A stretch of 64,000 nt of DNA, taken from NCBI RefSeq assembly GCF_012275445.1, contig NZ_JAAZQK010000009.1, positions 124,001 to 188,000 of the forward strand. Reading direction: 5' to 3'. Made by a program: the position numbers and the translations under genes. Below are positions 1-9,637 of this stretch, piece after piece (position 1 is the stretch's first letter; each line of letters starts with the position of its first letter). The DNA comes from Rhizobacter sp. SG703 (lineage in GTDB: Bacteria > Pseudomonadota > Gammaproteobacteria > Burkholderiales > Burkholderiaceae_C). The notes below the pieces were generated by a model. It was not told where the DNA came from and made no database searches. It saw only the letters and a program-made list of their open reading frames with translations.

Positions 1-5
1 TGGAC

Positions 6-740
6 CTAGACCAGGCCCTGCTTGCTGGCCAGCACGGCGGCTTCGGCGCGGCTGGACACGTTGAGCTTCTTGTAGATCGACTTGATGTGGTCGTTGACGG
101 TGAACCACTTGATGCCCATCAGGTTCGCGATCTCCTTGATCGTGAAGCCCTTGCTGAGGTAGGTCAGCACCTCGCTCTCGCGCGGCGTCAGGCGCTCGTG
201 GTCGAGCGGCGCGCCGCGGCCGAGCGGCATCGGCCGGCTGCTCTGGAAGCCCGACGGTGCCGGCTCGGACAGCCCGCCCATGCCGCCCGGGCCCTGGCGG
301 AAGTGGCCGAGCAGGCGCCGCGCGATGGCCGGCGACAGTGGCGGCTGGCCGCGCACGATCTTCTGCAGTTCTTCGACGAGCACCTCGAAACGGTCTTCCT
401 TCAGCAAGTAGCCGTCGGCACCGCACTGCAGCGCGGGGAACAGGTGGTCGTCGTCGGAGTAGAGCGTGGTGACGATCTTGGTGGCCGGATAGCGGGCCAG
501 CTCGGCCAGCAGTTCCATGCCGTTGCCGTCGGGCAGTTCGAGGTCGACCAGGATCAGCTTGAAGGGGTCGGTCGCCGCGTCGACCTTCTGGTGGTCGGGC
601 AGGCCGATGTGGCGGCGCGCACTCTCGAGGTCGCCGGCTTCGGTGATCGCGATCGTGTCGCTGAAACTTTCGCGCACCACCCGGCACAGGAAGCTGCGGG
701 CGACCGGGTTGTCTTCAACGATCAGGACCTTGATTGCCAT
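6..740 (-). CDS. LuxR/NarL-type response regulator
   Basis: A 244-residue two-domain response regulator. Residues 1-125 form a receiver domain beginning MAIKVLIVEDNP, with the phospho-acceptor Asp66 in VDLELPDG and a conserved Lys in YLLKED. A Pro/Gly-rich linker follows. The LuxR helix-turn-helix spans about residues 184-244 (LTPRESEVLTYLSKGFTIKEI). It should be phosphorylated by a sensor kinase and bind DNA as a dimer. The reading frame runs further upstream to 992, but the receiver fold starts exactly at the ATG at 738-740, so that start is chosen. No cognate kinase is in the window; it may lie beyond the left edge. Confidence 0.9.
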   Translation of the reverse strand: MAIKVLIVEDNPVARSFLCRVVRESFSDTIAITEAGDLESARRHIGLPDHQKVDAATDPFKLILVDLELPDGNGMELLAELARYPATKIVTTLYSDDDHLFPALQCGADGYLLKEDRFEVLVEELQKIVRGQPPLSPAIARRLLGHFRQGPGGMGGLSEPAPSGFQSSRPMPLGRGAPLDHERLTPRESEVLTYLSKGFTIKEIANLMGIKWFTVNDHIKSIYKKLNVSSRAEAAVLASKQGLV

Positions 741-933
741 GCCATGTGCCGAGGAGCGTGCGCGACCTGCGATCGTAGCGCACTCCCCCTGCAACAAGCT
801 GTGTCGAGCCGTGTATCGCACGGCCTGGGGCCCCCTGGATTGGGGGGCGTTCGCAGGCGCGCCGGGCCGCCCCAAGCCGGCCCGCGCAGGCGGGCTTGGA
901 GCCGCGGCCATCGTTCCCCTCGACCGAGGGTCG

Positions 934-1908
934 TCAATTCTCCAGGACGATCTTGCCCTGCACCTGCCGGCTGCCCATGCGGGCGAAGGCATCCGACAGT
1001 CCGCTCATCGGCAGCCTGCAGTCGATGGCCGGCTTGATCCGGCCCTGCGCATACCAGCCGGCCAGCTCGGCCAGCGCGCGGGCGTTGTGCTTCGGCTCGC
1101 GGCGGGCGAACTCGCCCCAGAACACGCCGACGATGGATGCGCCCTTCAGCAGCGCCAGGTTCAGCGGCAGCGCCGGGATGCCGCCTTGCGCGAAGCCGAT
1201 CACCAAGTAGCGGCCCCGCCAGGCGATCGAGCGGAACACCGGCTCGGCGAGGTCGCCGCCGACCGGGTCGTAGACCACGTCGGGGCCCTGGCCCTTCGTC
1301 AGCGCCTTCAGTTCCTCGCGCAGTTGGCCGCGGCTGTAGTTGATGGTCTCGTCGGCACCGAGCTGCTTGCAGAAGCTGCATTTCTCGTCGGTGGATGCGG
1401 CGGCGATCACCCGCGCGCCGGCCGCCTTCGCGATCTGGATCGCCGCGCTGCCGACGCCGCCGGCCGCGCCCAGCACCAGCACCGTCTCGCCGGACTGCAG
1501 CGCCGCGCGGTCCATCAGCGCATGGTGGGTGGTGCCGTAGGTGCACAGGAACGCGGCCGCATCGTCGAACGCGAAGCCCTGCGGCAGCGGCATCAGCAGC
1601 GCGGCGTTCACGCAGGCATGCGTCGCGAAACCGCCGGTGCCGGCGAACGCGGCGACCGCATCGCCGACCTTCAGGTGCGTGACGCCTTCGCCGACCGCAT
1701 CGACCACGCCGGCGTATTCGGCGCCCGGCACGAAGGGCAGCGGCGGCTTGATCTGGTATTTGTTCTGGACGATCAGCAGGTCCGGGAAGTTCAGGCTCGC
1801 GGCGCGGATCGCGACGCGCACCTCGCCGGCGGCCGGCTGCGGTGTCGGCAGCTCGGTCCAGGTCAGCGCTTCGGGGCCGATGGGGTTCTCGCACAACCAG
1901 GCTTGCAT
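934..1908 (-). CDS. NADPH:quinone oxidoreductase family protein
   Basis: A 324-residue medium-chain dehydrogenase/reductase of the zeta-crystallin/Qor type. The GroES-like N-terminal half (residues 1-120) carries the family signature around [18 protein letters not shown]. The Rossmann half has the nucleotide-binding [19 protein letters not shown], followed by a YDPVGG segment. It lacks the cysteine cluster of zinc alcohol dehydrogenases, so it is probably a zinc-independent NADPH oxidoreductase. The start at 1908 is preceded by AAGGAG eight bases upstream. The open frame continues upstream to 1971 but without a ribosome-binding site. It is divergent from surE; the physiological substrate is unknown. 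Confidence 0.85.
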   Translation of the reverse strand: MQAWLCENPIGPEALTWTELPTPQPAAGEVRVAIRAASLNFPDLLIVQNKYQIKPPLPFVPGAEYAGVVDAVGEGVTHLKVGDAVAAFAGTGGFATHACVNAALLMPLPQGFAFDDAAAFLCTYGTTHHALMDRAALQSGETVLVLGAAGGVGSAAIQIAKAAGARVIAAASTDEKCSFCKQLGADETINYSRGQLREELKALTKGQGPDVVYDPVGGDLAEPVFRSIAWRGRYLVIGFAQGGIPALPLNLALLKGASIVGVFWGEFARREPKHNARALAELAGWYAQGRIKPAIDCRLPMSGLSDAFARMGSRQVQGKIVLEN

Positions 1909-2002
1909 CGTGTCGTCTCCTTGGGTGACGCGGGGTGGGCGCCGGATGATAGGCAGGCAGCTCGCCTGCATGCGTCGCGCAGGTGACGCGCCCCTACATC
2001 CC

Positions 2003-2008
2003 TACAAT
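2003..2008 (+). promoter_or_regulatory. Putative surE -10 hexamer (leaderless arrangement)
   Basis: TACAAT lies exactly 6 bp before the surE ATG, which would place the transcription start at the start codon. No convincing -35 element is seen. Confidence 0.4.
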
Positions 2009-2014
2009 CGCCCG

Positions 2015-2770
2015 ATGCGCATTCTCATCGCCAACGACGACGGCTACCTCGCCCCCGGCCTGGCGGCCCTGGTGAAAGCCTGCGAAGGGCTGGGCGAGAT
2101 CGATGTGGTGGCCCCGGAGCAGAACGCGAGCGGCACTTCGAACTCGCTGACGCTGCACCGGCCGCTGTCGGCCTTCACCGCGGCCAACGGCTTCCGCTAC
2201 ATCAACGGCACGCCATCCGATTGCGTCCACGTCGCGCTGACCGGGCTGCTGCCACGCAAGCCCGACCTGGTGCTGTCGGGCATCAACAACGGCGCCAACA
2301 TGGGCGACGACACGCTGTATTCGGGCACCGTCGCGGCCGCGATGGAGGGCTTCCTGTTCGGCATCCCGTCGATCGCGTTCTCGCAGGTCGACAAGGGCTG
2401 GGCGCAGGTGGATGCCGCCGCGCGGCTCGCACGCTCGCTGGTCGAGCAGATCCTCGCGAACCCGCCGGCGCCTGGAGCCTGGCTGCTCAACGTCAACATC
2501 CCGAACCGGCCCGATGCCGCCGAGCTGCCGCGCCGCATCACGCGGCTGGGCCGCCGCCATGCGAGCGAGCCGGTGATCTGCCAGCAGAACCCGCGCGGCG
2601 AACCCATCTACTGGATCGGCCCGGCCGGCGATGTCCGCGAAGCGGGCGAGGGCACCGATTTCCATGCCACCGCGAACGGCTGCGTGTCGATCACGCCGCT
2701 GCAGGTCGACCTGACCGACCATGCCCGGCTGCCCGCGTGGCGGCAGTGGTCGCAAGCGGTGGGCGCATGA
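2015..2770 (+). CDS. surE: 5'/3'-nucleotidase SurE
   Basis: A 251-residue survival protein SurE, a divalent-metal nucleotidase and exopolyphosphatase acting on nucleoside monophosphates in the cytoplasm. The N-terminus [10 protein letters not shown] holds the metal-binding Asp pair (residues 8-9). The family motifs [10 protein letters not shown] and [19 protein letters not shown] contain the further Ser and Asn ligands. Length matches the family. The ATG is immediately preceded by a -10-like hexamer and no Shine-Dalgarno, so the message may be leaderless. It is followed by pcm, nlpD and rpoS on the same strand, the conserved stationary-phase gene order of gamma- and betaproteobacteria. Confidence 0.97.
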   Translation: MRILIANDDGYLAPGLAALVKACEGLGEIDVVAPEQNASGTSNSLTLHRPLSAFTAANGFRYINGTPSDCVHVALTGLLPRKPDLVLSGINNGANMGDDTLYSGTVAAAMEGFLFGIPSIAFSQVDKGWAQVDAAARLARSLVEQILANPPAPGAWLLNVNIPNRPDAAELPRRITRLGRRHASEPVICQQNPRGEPIYWIGPAGDVREAGEGTDFHATANGCVSITPLQVDLTDHARLPAWRQWSQAVGA

Positions 2771-2831
2771 GACACCCTGTGTCAACCCCCCGCCGTTTGA
2801 AGCAGAGCCCTGGCAGCACGAAGGTCATCCA

Positions 2832-3647
2832 GTGAGCGAAGCCCCGAAGCGACCGAAGTTCCCGCTGCAACTCGATCGGCTCGCGCCACCCGCCAAGGGC
2901 CGCGAGCCGTTGCGGCCGCAGCGGCCGGTGCAGCAGGCGGCCGCTGCCGTTGCGGCTTCGGCGCGCAGAGTGGGTCCGACCGGCCTGGGACTCGATTCGG
3001 CCGGCGTGCGCCAGCGCATGGTCGACCGGCTGCGCAGCGGCGGCGTGCGCGATGAACTGGTGCTCGGCGCGATGAGCCGCGTGCCGCGCCATGCGTTCGT
3101 CGACGCCGCGCTGGTCAACCAGGCCTATGAAGACACCAGCCTGCCGATCGGCCTCGGGCAGACCATCTCGAAACCGTCGGTGGTGGCCCGCATGATCGAG
3201 CTGCTGATGGCCAGCCCCGCCGCGCGCACCCGTCGCACGCTGGGCCGCACGCTCGAGATCGGCACCGGCTGCGGCTACCAGGCGGCGGTGCTCGCGCAGT
3301 TGTCGCGGCAGGTGCTGTCGGTCGAGCGGCTCAAGCCGCTGCACGACAAGGCGCGCGAGTTGCTCGCGCCGCTGCGTCTGACGGACATCAGGCTGGTGTA
3401 TGGTGACGGGATGCGGGGACACCCGCCGAACGCGCCGTACGACAGCATCATCTCGGCCGCCGGCGGCGACAATCTGCCGCAGGCCTGGCTCGATCAACTG
3501 GCCGTCGGCGGCCGCCTGGTGGCCCCGGTGCAGCGGACCGCAGGGCAGGGCCAGGTGCTGGTGGTGGTCGACAGAACAGAGGGTGGCTACGAGCGCACGG
3601 TCCATGAGGCGGTGTTGTTCGTCCCCCTAAAATCAGGAACGGATTGA
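2832..3647 (+). CDS. pcm: Protein-L-isoaspartate O-methyltransferase
   Basis: A SAM-dependent methyltransferase that repairs isoaspartyl residues in aged proteins. The GTG start at 2832 gives 271 residues, with an N-terminal extension of about 60 residues before the core that opens near [15 protein letters not shown]. The core carries [35 protein letters not shown] and the SAM-binding [17 protein letters not shown]. An earlier ATG at 2721 would overlap surE by 50 bases and is disfavoured; AAGG upstream of the GTG supports the chosen start. The stop overlaps the nlpD ATG by one base (TGATG), indicating translational coupling. Confidence 0.93.
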   Translation: MSEAPKRPKFPLQLDRLAPPAKGREPLRPQRPVQQAAAAVAASARRVGPTGLGLDSAGVRQRMVDRLRSGGVRDELVLGAMSRVPRHAFVDAALVNQAYEDTSLPIGLGQTISKPSVVARMIELLMASPAARTRRTLGRTLEIGTGCGYQAAVLAQLSRQVLSVERLKPLHDKARELLAPLRLTDIRLVYGDGMRGHPPNAPYDSIISAAGGDNLPQAWLDQLAVGGRLVAPVQRTAGQGQVLVVVDRTEGGYERTVHEAVLFVPLKSGTD

Positions 3648-4612
3648 TGACAGTGGCAGTGATGGCAAGCATCTCGACTCCTGCGGCAACGCGTCGCCGC
3701 CCGGCCCGCCCCCGATCGATCGCCATCGTGCTGGCGGCGCTCGTCCTCGCGGCCTGTTCGTCGCCGAAGATCAAGGCGCCGGTCGAGGACCGCGGCGGTC
3801 CGCGCGCGCCGGTCGCGACGGCCGGTGGAACGCCCGGTGCGCAAGGCACGCCGGGCGCAACGCCCGCACCGCTCGGCGTGCCGGAAGGCGTGAAGCCGCT
3901 GCCGGGTGCCGAGAACGCCGGCAAGCCGGGCTTCTACACGGTGAAGCCGGGCGACACGATGATCCGCGTCGGGCTCGAGACCGGCCAGAACTGGAAAGAC
4001 CTGATCAAGTGGAACAACCTCGACAACCCGAACGTCATCGAGGTCGGCCAGGTGCTGCGCGTCGTGCCGCCGGGTGCGGACCCGAACGCCGTGGCCACGC
4101 GCGGCGTGACCGCCGCGAAGGTCGACGTGAAGCCGCTCGATGCGCCGCGTGCCGCGTCGGGCGCATCGGGTGTGTCGGTCGCGTCGGCAGCCTCGACGCC
4201 GGTCGCGCTGCCGCCCGCGGCAGCGGCCACGCCGCGCGATGACGACGACGTCAATTGGCAGTGGCCCGCCACCGGTGCGGTGGTGGCCGGCTTCGACGAC
4301 GTGCGCAGCAAGGGCCTGTCGATCTCCGGCAAGGCCGGCGACCCGGTGCTGGCGGCGGCCGACGGGCGGGTCGTGTACGCCGGCTCCGGCCTGCGCGGCT
4401 ACGGCAACCTGGTGATCCTGAAGCACAACAGCACCTTCCTGACGGCCTACGCGCACAACCAGGCGCTGCTGGTCAAGGAAGACCAGACCGTGCGCCGTGG
4501 CCAGAAGATCGCCGAGATGGGCTCTTCCGATTCCGACAGGGTGCTGCTGCATTTCGAGATCCGCAAGCTCGGCAGGCCGATCGATCCGGCCAAACTGCTG
4601 CCGCCGCGCTGA
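3647..4612 (+). CDS. nlpD: NlpD-type LysM/LytM lipoprotein (amidase activator)
   Basis: A 321-residue outer-membrane lipoprotein. A signal peptide ends in the lipobox LAAC (about residue 37). A low-complexity linker follows, then a LysM peptidoglycan-binding domain ([19 protein letters not shown] to VGQVLRVVP, about residues 95-145) and a C-terminal LytM/M23 domain (about residues 220-318). The M23 zinc site is degenerate: the first His is absent ([10 protein letters not shown]) and the HxH motif reads LLHFEIR. As known for NlpD and EnvC, it should activate a cell-wall amidase rather than hydrolyse peptidoglycan itself. A downstream ATG at 3662 is also possible. It sits directly before rpoS, as in many proteobacteria. 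Confidence 0.93.
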   Translation: MTVAVMASISTPAATRRRPARPRSIAIVLAALVLAACSSPKIKAPVEDRGGPRAPVATAGGTPGAQGTPGATPAPLGVPEGVKPLPGAENAGKPGFYTVKPGDTMIRVGLETGQNWKDLIKWNNLDNPNVIEVGQVLRVVPPGADPNAVATRGVTAAKVDVKPLDAPRAASGASGVSVASAASTPVALPPAAAATPRDDDDVNWQWPATGAVVAGFDDVRSKGLSISGKAGDPVLAAADGRVVYAGSGLRGYGNLVILKHNSTFLTAYAHNQALLVKEDQTVRRGQKIAEMGSSDSDRVLLHFEIRKLGRPIDPAKLLPPR

Positions 4613-4647
4613 GGCGCGGCCCACCTTCCTCCCGCCCGGACAACAGC

Positions 4648-5715
4648 ATGGCCAAGAAGCGCAGCACACTGAACGGGCATGCGCTGGGGCAGGAGGCCGC
4701 GGTGAGGCCGCCACTGCCGGCGCTGAGGATGGACAGCACACCGCCGGTGGGGGCTGCCGAGGCCGCCGAACCCACCGAACCCCCACCCGACGGCGACCCG
4801 CACGAGCAGGCCGAGGCCTCGTCCGATGACGCGCGCCCGGCGATCGAGATCGCCGCCGGCGATGGCGAGGTCGGCAACACGCTGCAGACCTACCTGCGCG
4901 ACATCCGGCGCGCGCCGCTGCTGACGCCCCAGGAAGAATTCGACACCGCCACCAAGGCGCGTGCCGGCGACTTCGGCGCGCGCCAGCTGATGATCGAGCG
5001 CAACCTGCGGCTGGTGGTCAGCATCGCGAAGAACTACCTGGGCCGCGGCCTGCCGATGACCGACCTGATCGAGGAGGGCAACCTCGGGCTGATGCACGCC
5101 ATCGGCAAGTTCGAGCCGGAGCGCGGCTTCCGCTTCTCGACCTACTCGTCGTGGTGGATCCGCCAGAGCATCGAGCGCGCGATCATGCACCAGGCCCGGC
5201 TGGTGCGGCTGCCGGTGCACGTGGTGCGCGAGCTGAACCACGTGGTGAAGGCGCGCCGCGCGCTCGAGGCCGACGGCCTGCATGGCGACGGCACCGACAA
5301 GCCGGTGCGGGTCGAGGACATCGCGCTGCGCGTCGGCCGGCCGGTGCAGGAGGTCAGCGACCTGCTGAAGTTCGCCGAGCTGCCGGCCTCGCTCGACGCG
5401 CCGATCGACCGCGAGAACTCCGAATCGATGATCGACAGCGTGGCCGACGAGGGCGCGAGCGATCCGCTGTCGACGACGCTGAACCACGAGATCGACGTGC
5501 TGCTGCAGCACGGGCTCGACGAGCTGAACGACCGCGAGCGCGAGGTGCTGTCGGGCCGCTACGGCCTGCGCGACCGCGAGCCCGAGACGCTGGAGGTGCT
5601 GGCTGAGCGGCTTGGCCTCACGCGCGAGCGCATCCGCCAGATCCAGCAGGAGGCGCTGGTCAAGCTGAAGCGCCGCATGGCGCGCAGCGGGGTCGATCGC
5701 GATTCGATCTTCTGA
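4648..5715 (+). CDS. rpoS: RNA polymerase sigma factor RpoS
   Basis: A 355-residue sigma-70 family group 2 factor controlling stationary-phase and general stress genes. Region 1.2 begins near [20 protein letters not shown]. Regions 2.1-2.4 include [31 protein letters not shown]-type sequence and [17 protein letters not shown]. Region 4.2 is [19 protein letters not shown]. The first 75 residues are Pro/Glu-rich and variable, and it is slightly longer than E. coli RpoS for that reason. The ATG at 4648 (MAKKRS) is chosen because upstream frame sequence is a shadow of nlpD. It follows nlpD after 35 bases; in E. coli the main rpoS promoter lies inside nlpD, and the same may hold here (inference). 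Confidence 0.96.
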   Translation: MAKKRSTLNGHALGQEAAVRPPLPALRMDSTPPVGAAEAAEPTEPPPDGDPHEQAEASSDDARPAIEIAAGDGEVGNTLQTYLRDIRRAPLLTPQEEFDTATKARAGDFGARQLMIERNLRLVVSIAKNYLGRGLPMTDLIEEGNLGLMHAIGKFEPERGFRFSTYSSWWIRQSIERAIMHQARLVRLPVHVVRELNHVVKARRALEADGLHGDGTDKPVRVEDIALRVGRPVQEVSDLLKFAELPASLDAPIDRENSESMIDSVADEGASDPLSTTLNHEIDVLLQHGLDELNDREREVLSGRYGLRDREPETLEVLAERLGLTRERIRQIQQEALVKLKRRMARSGVDRDSIF

Positions 5716-5747
5716 CCGGGGAGCCGAAAACCGCACTTGCGGCCTGA

Positions 5748-5753
5748 GACAAT
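5748..5753 (+). promoter_or_regulatory. Putative rlmD -10 hexamer (leaderless arrangement)
   Basis: GACAAT sits exactly 6 bp before the rlmD ATG at 5760, the same geometry as at surE, yhbY and dnaX. Confidence 0.35.
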
Positions 5754-5759
5754 CGCCGG

Positions 5760-7103
5760 ATGACAGCAAGCGATGAATGGCTGACGGTCGAATCCCTCGA
5801 CCTCGAAGCGCAAGGCGTGGCGCACAACGCCGAAGGCAAGGTGGTGTTCATCGAGGGCGCGTTGCCCGGTGAGCAGGTCCAGGTCAGCGTGGGGCGCCGC
5901 AAGAACAACTGGGAGCAGGCGACGATGACGGCGCTGCGCCGCGAGAGCTCGCAGCGCGTGACGCCGGGCTGCCGGCATTTCGGCACCTGTGGCGGCTGCA
6001 AGATGCAGCACTTCCACGTCGGCGCGCAGGTCGCGACCAAGCAGCGGGCGCTCGAAGACGCGCTGTGGCACCTCGGCAAGACCAAGGCCGAGCGCGTGCT
6101 GCGGCCGATCGAGGGGCCCGCATGGGGCTACCGCTACCGGGCGCGGCTGTCGGTGCGGCATGTCGTCAAGAAGGGTACGGTGCTGGTGGGCTTCCACGAG
6201 CGCAAGTCCAGCTACGTGGCCGACATGGACAGCTGCGAAGTGCTGCCGCGCCACCTGAGCGACCTGCTTCTGCCGCTTCGGGCGCTGATCGGTGCGATGG
6301 ACCAGCGCGACCGGCTGCCGCAGATCGAGGTGGCGATCGGCAGCGAGGTCACGGCGCTGGTGCTGCGGCACCTCGAGCCGCTGAGCGACGGCGACCTGCA
6401 GCGGTTGCGCGAGTTCGCGGCGGCGAACGCCATCCAGTGGTGGCTGCAGCCCAAGGGGCCGGACACGGTGCACCTGCTCGACGAAGGCGGCCCGCCGCTC
6501 GCCTACGGGCTGCCGGAGTTCGGCATCACGATGCCGTTCAAGCCGACCGACTTCACGCAGGTCAACCACCAGATCAACCAGGTGCTGGTGTCGCGGGCGC
6601 TGAAGCTGCTCGCGGCCGGGCCGGACGAGCGGGTGATCGACTGGTTCTGCGGGCTCGGCAATTTCACGCTGCCGATCGCGACGCAGGCGCGCGAGGTGCT
6701 CGGCATCGAAGGCAGCGAGTCGCTGGTCGCGCGCTCGCGCGAGAACGCGCAGGTCAACGGGTTGGCGCACAAGACCTCGTTCGTCGCGCGCAACCTGTTC
6801 GAGATCACGCCGGCCGAGCTGGCCGGGTATGGCAATGCGCAGAAGTGGCTGGTCGATCCGCCGCGCGAAGGGGCGTTCGCACTCGCGAAGGCGCTGGCCG
6901 ACCTGCACGAGAATCCGTCGGCGGCACCGGGCTATGTGCCGCCGAAGCGCATCGTCTACGTGAGTTGCAACCCGGCGACGCTCGCACGCGATGCCGGGCT
7001 GCTGGTGCACCAGGCGGGCTACCGCTGCACGGCGGCCGGGGCGGTGAACATGTTCCCGCACACGGCGCATGTGGAGAGCATGGCGGTGTTTGAACGCGCT
7101 TGA
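5760..7103 (+). CDS. rlmD: 23S rRNA (uracil-5-)-methyltransferase RlmD
   Basis: A 447-residue RumA/RlmD-type enzyme that makes m5U in 23S rRNA. An N-terminal TRAM-like beta domain (residues 1-65) is followed by the [4Fe-4S] ligands Cys71, Cys77, Cys80 and Cys159 (C-x5-C-x2-C plus a distant Cys). The C-terminal methyltransferase has the SAM motif [15 protein letters not shown] and the catalytic-cysteine motif [11 protein letters not shown]. All expected catalytic elements are present and length is normal. A strong bidirectional terminator follows, separating it from the convergent Bax-inhibitor gene. Confidence 0.94.
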   Translation: MTASDEWLTVESLDLEAQGVAHNAEGKVVFIEGALPGEQVQVSVGRRKNNWEQATMTALRRESSQRVTPGCRHFGTCGGCKMQHFHVGAQVATKQRALEDALWHLGKTKAERVLRPIEGPAWGYRYRARLSVRHVVKKGTVLVGFHERKSSYVADMDSCEVLPRHLSDLLLPLRALIGAMDQRDRLPQIEVAIGSEVTALVLRHLEPLSDGDLQRLREFAAANAIQWWLQPKGPDTVHLLDEGGPPLAYGLPEFGITMPFKPTDFTQVNHQINQVLVSRALKLLAAGPDERVIDWFCGLGNFTLPIATQAREVLGIEGSESLVARSRENAQVNGLAHKTSFVARNLFEITPAELAGYGNAQKWLVDPPREGAFALAKALADLHENPSAAPGYVPPKRIVYVSCNPATLARDAGLLVHQAGYRCTAAGAVNMFPHTAHVESMAVFERA

Positions 7104-7121
7104 TCGCGGAGCTCAAAAAGA

Positions 7122-7147
7122 GAAAGGGGCCCGAGGGCCCCTTTCTT
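7122..7147. terminator. Bidirectional rho-independent terminator
   Basis: A perfect 10-bp stem GAAAGGGGCC/GGCCCCTTTC with loop CGAG, followed by T-rich sequence on the plus strand and preceded by an A-rich tract. It lies between convergent rlmD and the Bax-inhibitor gene and can serve both. Confidence 0.85.
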
Positions 7148-7165
7148 CATGGTCAGCGGATCCGC

Positions 7166-7873
7166 TTACTCGCGGTCGCCGCCGAAGATGCCGAGCAGGT
7201 TCAGCAGATTCACGAACACGTTCAGCACGTCGAGGTAGATCGCGAGCGTTGCCGACACGTAGTTCGTCTCGCCGCCATCGATCACGCGCTTCATGTCGTA
7301 CAGCATGTACGCCGAGAAGATCACGACCGCGAGGGTCGAGACCACCATCGAGAGCGCGGTCATCTGGAAATAGATGTTGGCCAGGCTCGCGATGATCAGC
7401 CCGATCACGCCGACGAACAGCCACTTGCCCCAGCTGGCGATGTCGCGCTTGATCGTGGTGGCCAGCGTGGCCATGCCGAAGAACACGAGGCCGGTGCCGC
7501 CGAAGGCCAGCACGATGAGCTGGGCGCCGTTGCGATAGCTGCCGAGCACGCGCCCGATCGTCAGCGACAGGATCAGGCCCATGAAGAACGTGAAGCCCAG
7601 CAGGACCACGACGCCGAGGGCCGAGTTCTGCGTGTGCTTGATCGCGAAGATGAAGCCGAAGGCGACGGCCAGGACCGCGATGAAACCGAGCAGCGGGCTG
7701 CCGACCAGCAGGGCGCCGAAATTCATCGTGACGCCGAGCCATGCGCCGAGGACGGTGGGCACCATCGACAGTGCGAGCAGCCAGTAGGTGTTGCGAAGGA
7801 CCCGGTTGCGCTGTTCAGCGCTCGGAACCGAGCCGATGTAGCCGCCGTAGGCAGCTTGCAGGTGGTCGTTCAT
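7166..7873 (-). CDS. Bax inhibitor-1/YccA family membrane protein
   Basis: A 235-residue inner-membrane protein of the BI-1 (UPF0005) family with about seven transmembrane segments after a polar N-terminus (MNDHLQAAYGGYIGS). The conserved C-terminal segment MLYDMKRVIDGG followed by YLDVLNVFVNLLNLLG is typical of the YccA/YbhL proteins, which can act as calcium-leak channels or FtsH modulators; the precise role here is unknown. The start at 7873 has GGAGG five bases upstream. The upstream in-frame ATG at 7945 lacks a ribosome-binding site and is rejected. It converges on rlmD. Confidence 0.92.
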   Translation of the reverse strand: MNDHLQAAYGGYIGSVPSAEQRNRVLRNTYWLLALSMVPTVLGAWLGVTMNFGALLVGSPLLGFIAVLAVAFGFIFAIKHTQNSALGVVVLLGFTFFMGLILSLTIGRVLGSYRNGAQLIVLAFGGTGLVFFGMATLATTIKRDIASWGKWLFVGVIGLIIASLANIYFQMTALSMVVSTLAVVIFSAYMLYDMKRVIDGGETNYVSATLAIYLDVLNVFVNLLNLLGIFGGDRE

Positions 7874-8069
7874 GAATCCTCCAGAGAGTCGAACCACGGG
7901 TGTGGACCCGGACGGCGCATTGTAGTTCCCGGTAACAACTGACATGGGCGGACATGGATCCCGGCACCGGATTGGTTTGCGCCGGCGCAGGGGTGTCCTG
8001 CGCCGGCGGGCCTTGGCCGGGTCGCCGCGCTCGCACTACAGTGCGGCTTTCCCAACTCCTGCCCTGCGC

Positions 8070-8471
8070 ATGAACAGCAAACCCGTGTTGACCCTCGACG
8101 ACGTGAAGCGCATCGCCGCCGCCGCCGAGGCCGAGGCCTTGAAGAACCAGTGGGCCGTGACGATCGCGATCGTCGACGACGGCGGGCACCTGTTGTGGCT
8201 GCAGCGGCTGGACGGCGCGGCGCCGATTTCGTCGCACATCGCTCCCGGCAAGGCGCGCACCGCGGCGGTCGGCCGGCGCGAGAGCAAGGTCTACGAAGAC
8301 ATGATCAACCAGGGCCGCAGCGCGTTCCTGAGCGCGCCGACGCTCGAAGGCATGCTCGAAGGCGGCGTGCCGATCCTGGCGCAGGGCCAGTGCGTCGGTG
8401 CGGTCGGGGTCAGCGGGGTGAAGTCGAGCGAGGACGTGCAGATCGCGAAAGCGGGGATCGCGGCGCTCTGA
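8070..8471 (+). CDS. HbpS/GlcG-like heme-binding family protein
   Basis: A 133-residue single-domain protein of the GlcG/HbpS family (PF03928). Typical stretches are LTLDDVKRIAAAAEAEA, VTIAIVDDGGHLLWLQRLDGA, IAPGKARTAAVGRRES and the C-terminal QCVGAVGVSGVKSSEDVQIAKAG. Family members bind heme or cobalamin-like ligands or have unknown roles; here the neighbouring bfd and bfr suggest a possible link to iron or heme handling, but that is inference. It has no signal peptide, so it is cytoplasmic. The ATG at 8070 matches the usual family N-terminus. Confidence 0.85.
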   Translation: MNSKPVLTLDDVKRIAAAAEAEALKNQWAVTIAIVDDGGHLLWLQRLDGAAPISSHIAPGKARTAAVGRRESKVYEDMINQGRSAFLSAPTLEGMLEGGVPILAQGQCVGAVGVSGVKSSEDVQIAKAGIAAL

Positions 8472-8505
8472 GTCGTTGCCGGGTCGCCGTGCGGCGCTGG
8501 CAATC

Positions 8506-8529
8506 GTCAGGCGGTCAGGCGGTCAGGCG
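8506..8529. repeat. Three tandem copies of an 8-bp unit over the bfd stop codon
   Basis: GTCAGGCG is repeated exactly three times (8506-8513, 8514-8521, 8522-8529). The last copy contains the complement of the bfd TGA. Confidence 0.8.
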
Positions 8530-8726
8530 GCGATCTTCAGCGGGATGATGGTCCCGCCTTGCGTGGCACTGGAGGTTTCGAACACCTCGCGCGCGCAGTC
8601 TTCGCAGCGCCCGCAGCAGGTGGCGACGCCGGTTTCCAGCTGCAGCGAATCGAAGCTGTCGCAGCCGCCCTGGACATGCCGTTCGATGTCCCGGTCGGAA
8701 ACGCGTTCGCAGACACACACGATCAT
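8523..8726 (-). CDS. bfd: Bacterioferritin-associated ferredoxin Bfd
   Basis: A 67-residue [2Fe-2S] ferredoxin that reduces heme in bacterioferritin so that stored iron is released. The cluster ligands Cys4, Cys6, Cys38 and Cys41 have the Bfd spacing CxC...CxxC (MIVCVCERVSD, CCGRCEDC). The open frame extends upstream to 8840, but the compact Bfd fold starts at the ATG at 8726. It lies 120 bases downstream of bfr on the same strand, the classical functional pairing. Confidence 0.94.
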   Translation of the reverse strand: MIVCVCERVSDRDIERHVQGGCDSFDSLQLETGVATCCGRCEDCAREVFETSSATQGGTIIPLKIAA

Positions 8727-8846
8727 CAGATGCACTCCCGGCCGCCGAGCGAGGGCCGACGAGGGCATCTTAAACAAGAACGATTCGCACTTCAAGCCTG
8801 GGGACATCCCCGCACCGCGGGGGTGCGAGGAATCGGTCACGCAGGC

Positions 8847-9326
8847 TTATGCCTCGACTTCACCCATTTGTGACTGGAGGTAGTTCTGCAGGCCGACCTT
8901 GTCGACCAGGTCGAGCTGCGTCTCCAGAAAGTCGATGTGCTCCTCGGTGTCGTCGAGGATTTCCTGCAGCAGGTCGCGCGAGACGTAGTCGCGCACCGTC
9001 TCGCAGTGGGCGATGCCGTCCTTGATGGTGGCCTGGGCGCCTTGCTCCGACTTCAGGTCGCACTGCAGGATCTCGACGGTGTCTTCGCCGACCATCAGCT
9101 TGCCCAGGTCCTGCAGGTTCGGCAGCCCGTCGAGCGTGAAGATGCGCGTCATCAGCTTGTCGGCATGCTTCATCTCGCCGATCGACTCGGCGTATTCCTT
9201 GGCGGCCAGCTTGTCGAGGCCCCAGTGCTTGAGCATCCGGTAGTGCAGGAAGTATTGGTTGATCGCGGTGAGCTCGTTCTTCAGCTGCGCGTTCAGGTGT
9301 TCGATGACTTTCGGGTCGCCCTTCAT
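8847..9326 (-). CDS. bfr: Bacterioferritin
   Basis: A 159-residue heme-containing ferritin that oxidises and stores iron in a 24-mer. Ferroxidase ligands Glu18, Glu51, His54, Glu94 and His130 are visible, and Met52 is the inter-subunit heme ligand (GEMKHADK). The position equivalent to the bridging Glu127 reads Thr (DDTEEHID); I recall the same DTEEHID string in other betaproteobacterial Bfr proteins. The start has AAGAAGGAG upstream. It is followed by bfd. No convincing Fur box was found upstream. Confidence 0.96.
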   Translation of the reverse strand: MKGDPKVIEHLNAQLKNELTAINQYFLHYRMLKHWGLDKLAAKEYAESIGEMKHADKLMTRIFTLDGLPNLQDLGKLMVGEDTVEILQCDLKSEQGAQATIKDGIAHCETVRDYVSRDLLQEILDDTEEHIDFLETQLDLVDKVGLQNYLQSQMGEVEA

Positions 9327-9637
9327 GTGTGGCTCCTTCTTGTTGGGTGAGGGGTCGGATCAGCGCGCATTATCCGAGCCGATCGGCGCGCAATGAAACG
9401 CAAATCCGACTGCAGCGCTCGCGTTGCAAGCGGCAATCGCTCGCATTCGTGTGACCCACGCCGTGCTCAGGGTCAACCCTCGAAGCTCGTCTATAATCCC
9501 GCGGTTTACCTGCAACCCGCCCGCCCCAGCGAAACCCTCGCCGTTTCCTGTCGAAAACTCCCCCAGTTTTCTCCCCGGTCCGACGCTCGAGATGAGCAGA
9601 GCTGGGCGCGCACAAACCGCAAAAAACGGAGATACGC
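9327..9637 (+). promoter_or_regulatory. carA upstream region with promoter
   Basis: A 311-base non-coding stretch between the divergent bfr and carA. It holds a perfect TATAAT at 9492-9497 without a clear -35, then a leader of about 135 bases before the carA GTG. The leader contains no obvious terminator or recognisable riboswitch. The bfr ribosome-binding site lies at its left edge. Confidence 0.45.

Noticed and set aside
8727-8846. A possible Fur box in the bfr-bfd spacer (TGCGAATCGTTCTT on the minus strand)
   Set aside because: Only about half of the positions match the Fur consensus, too weak to annotate.
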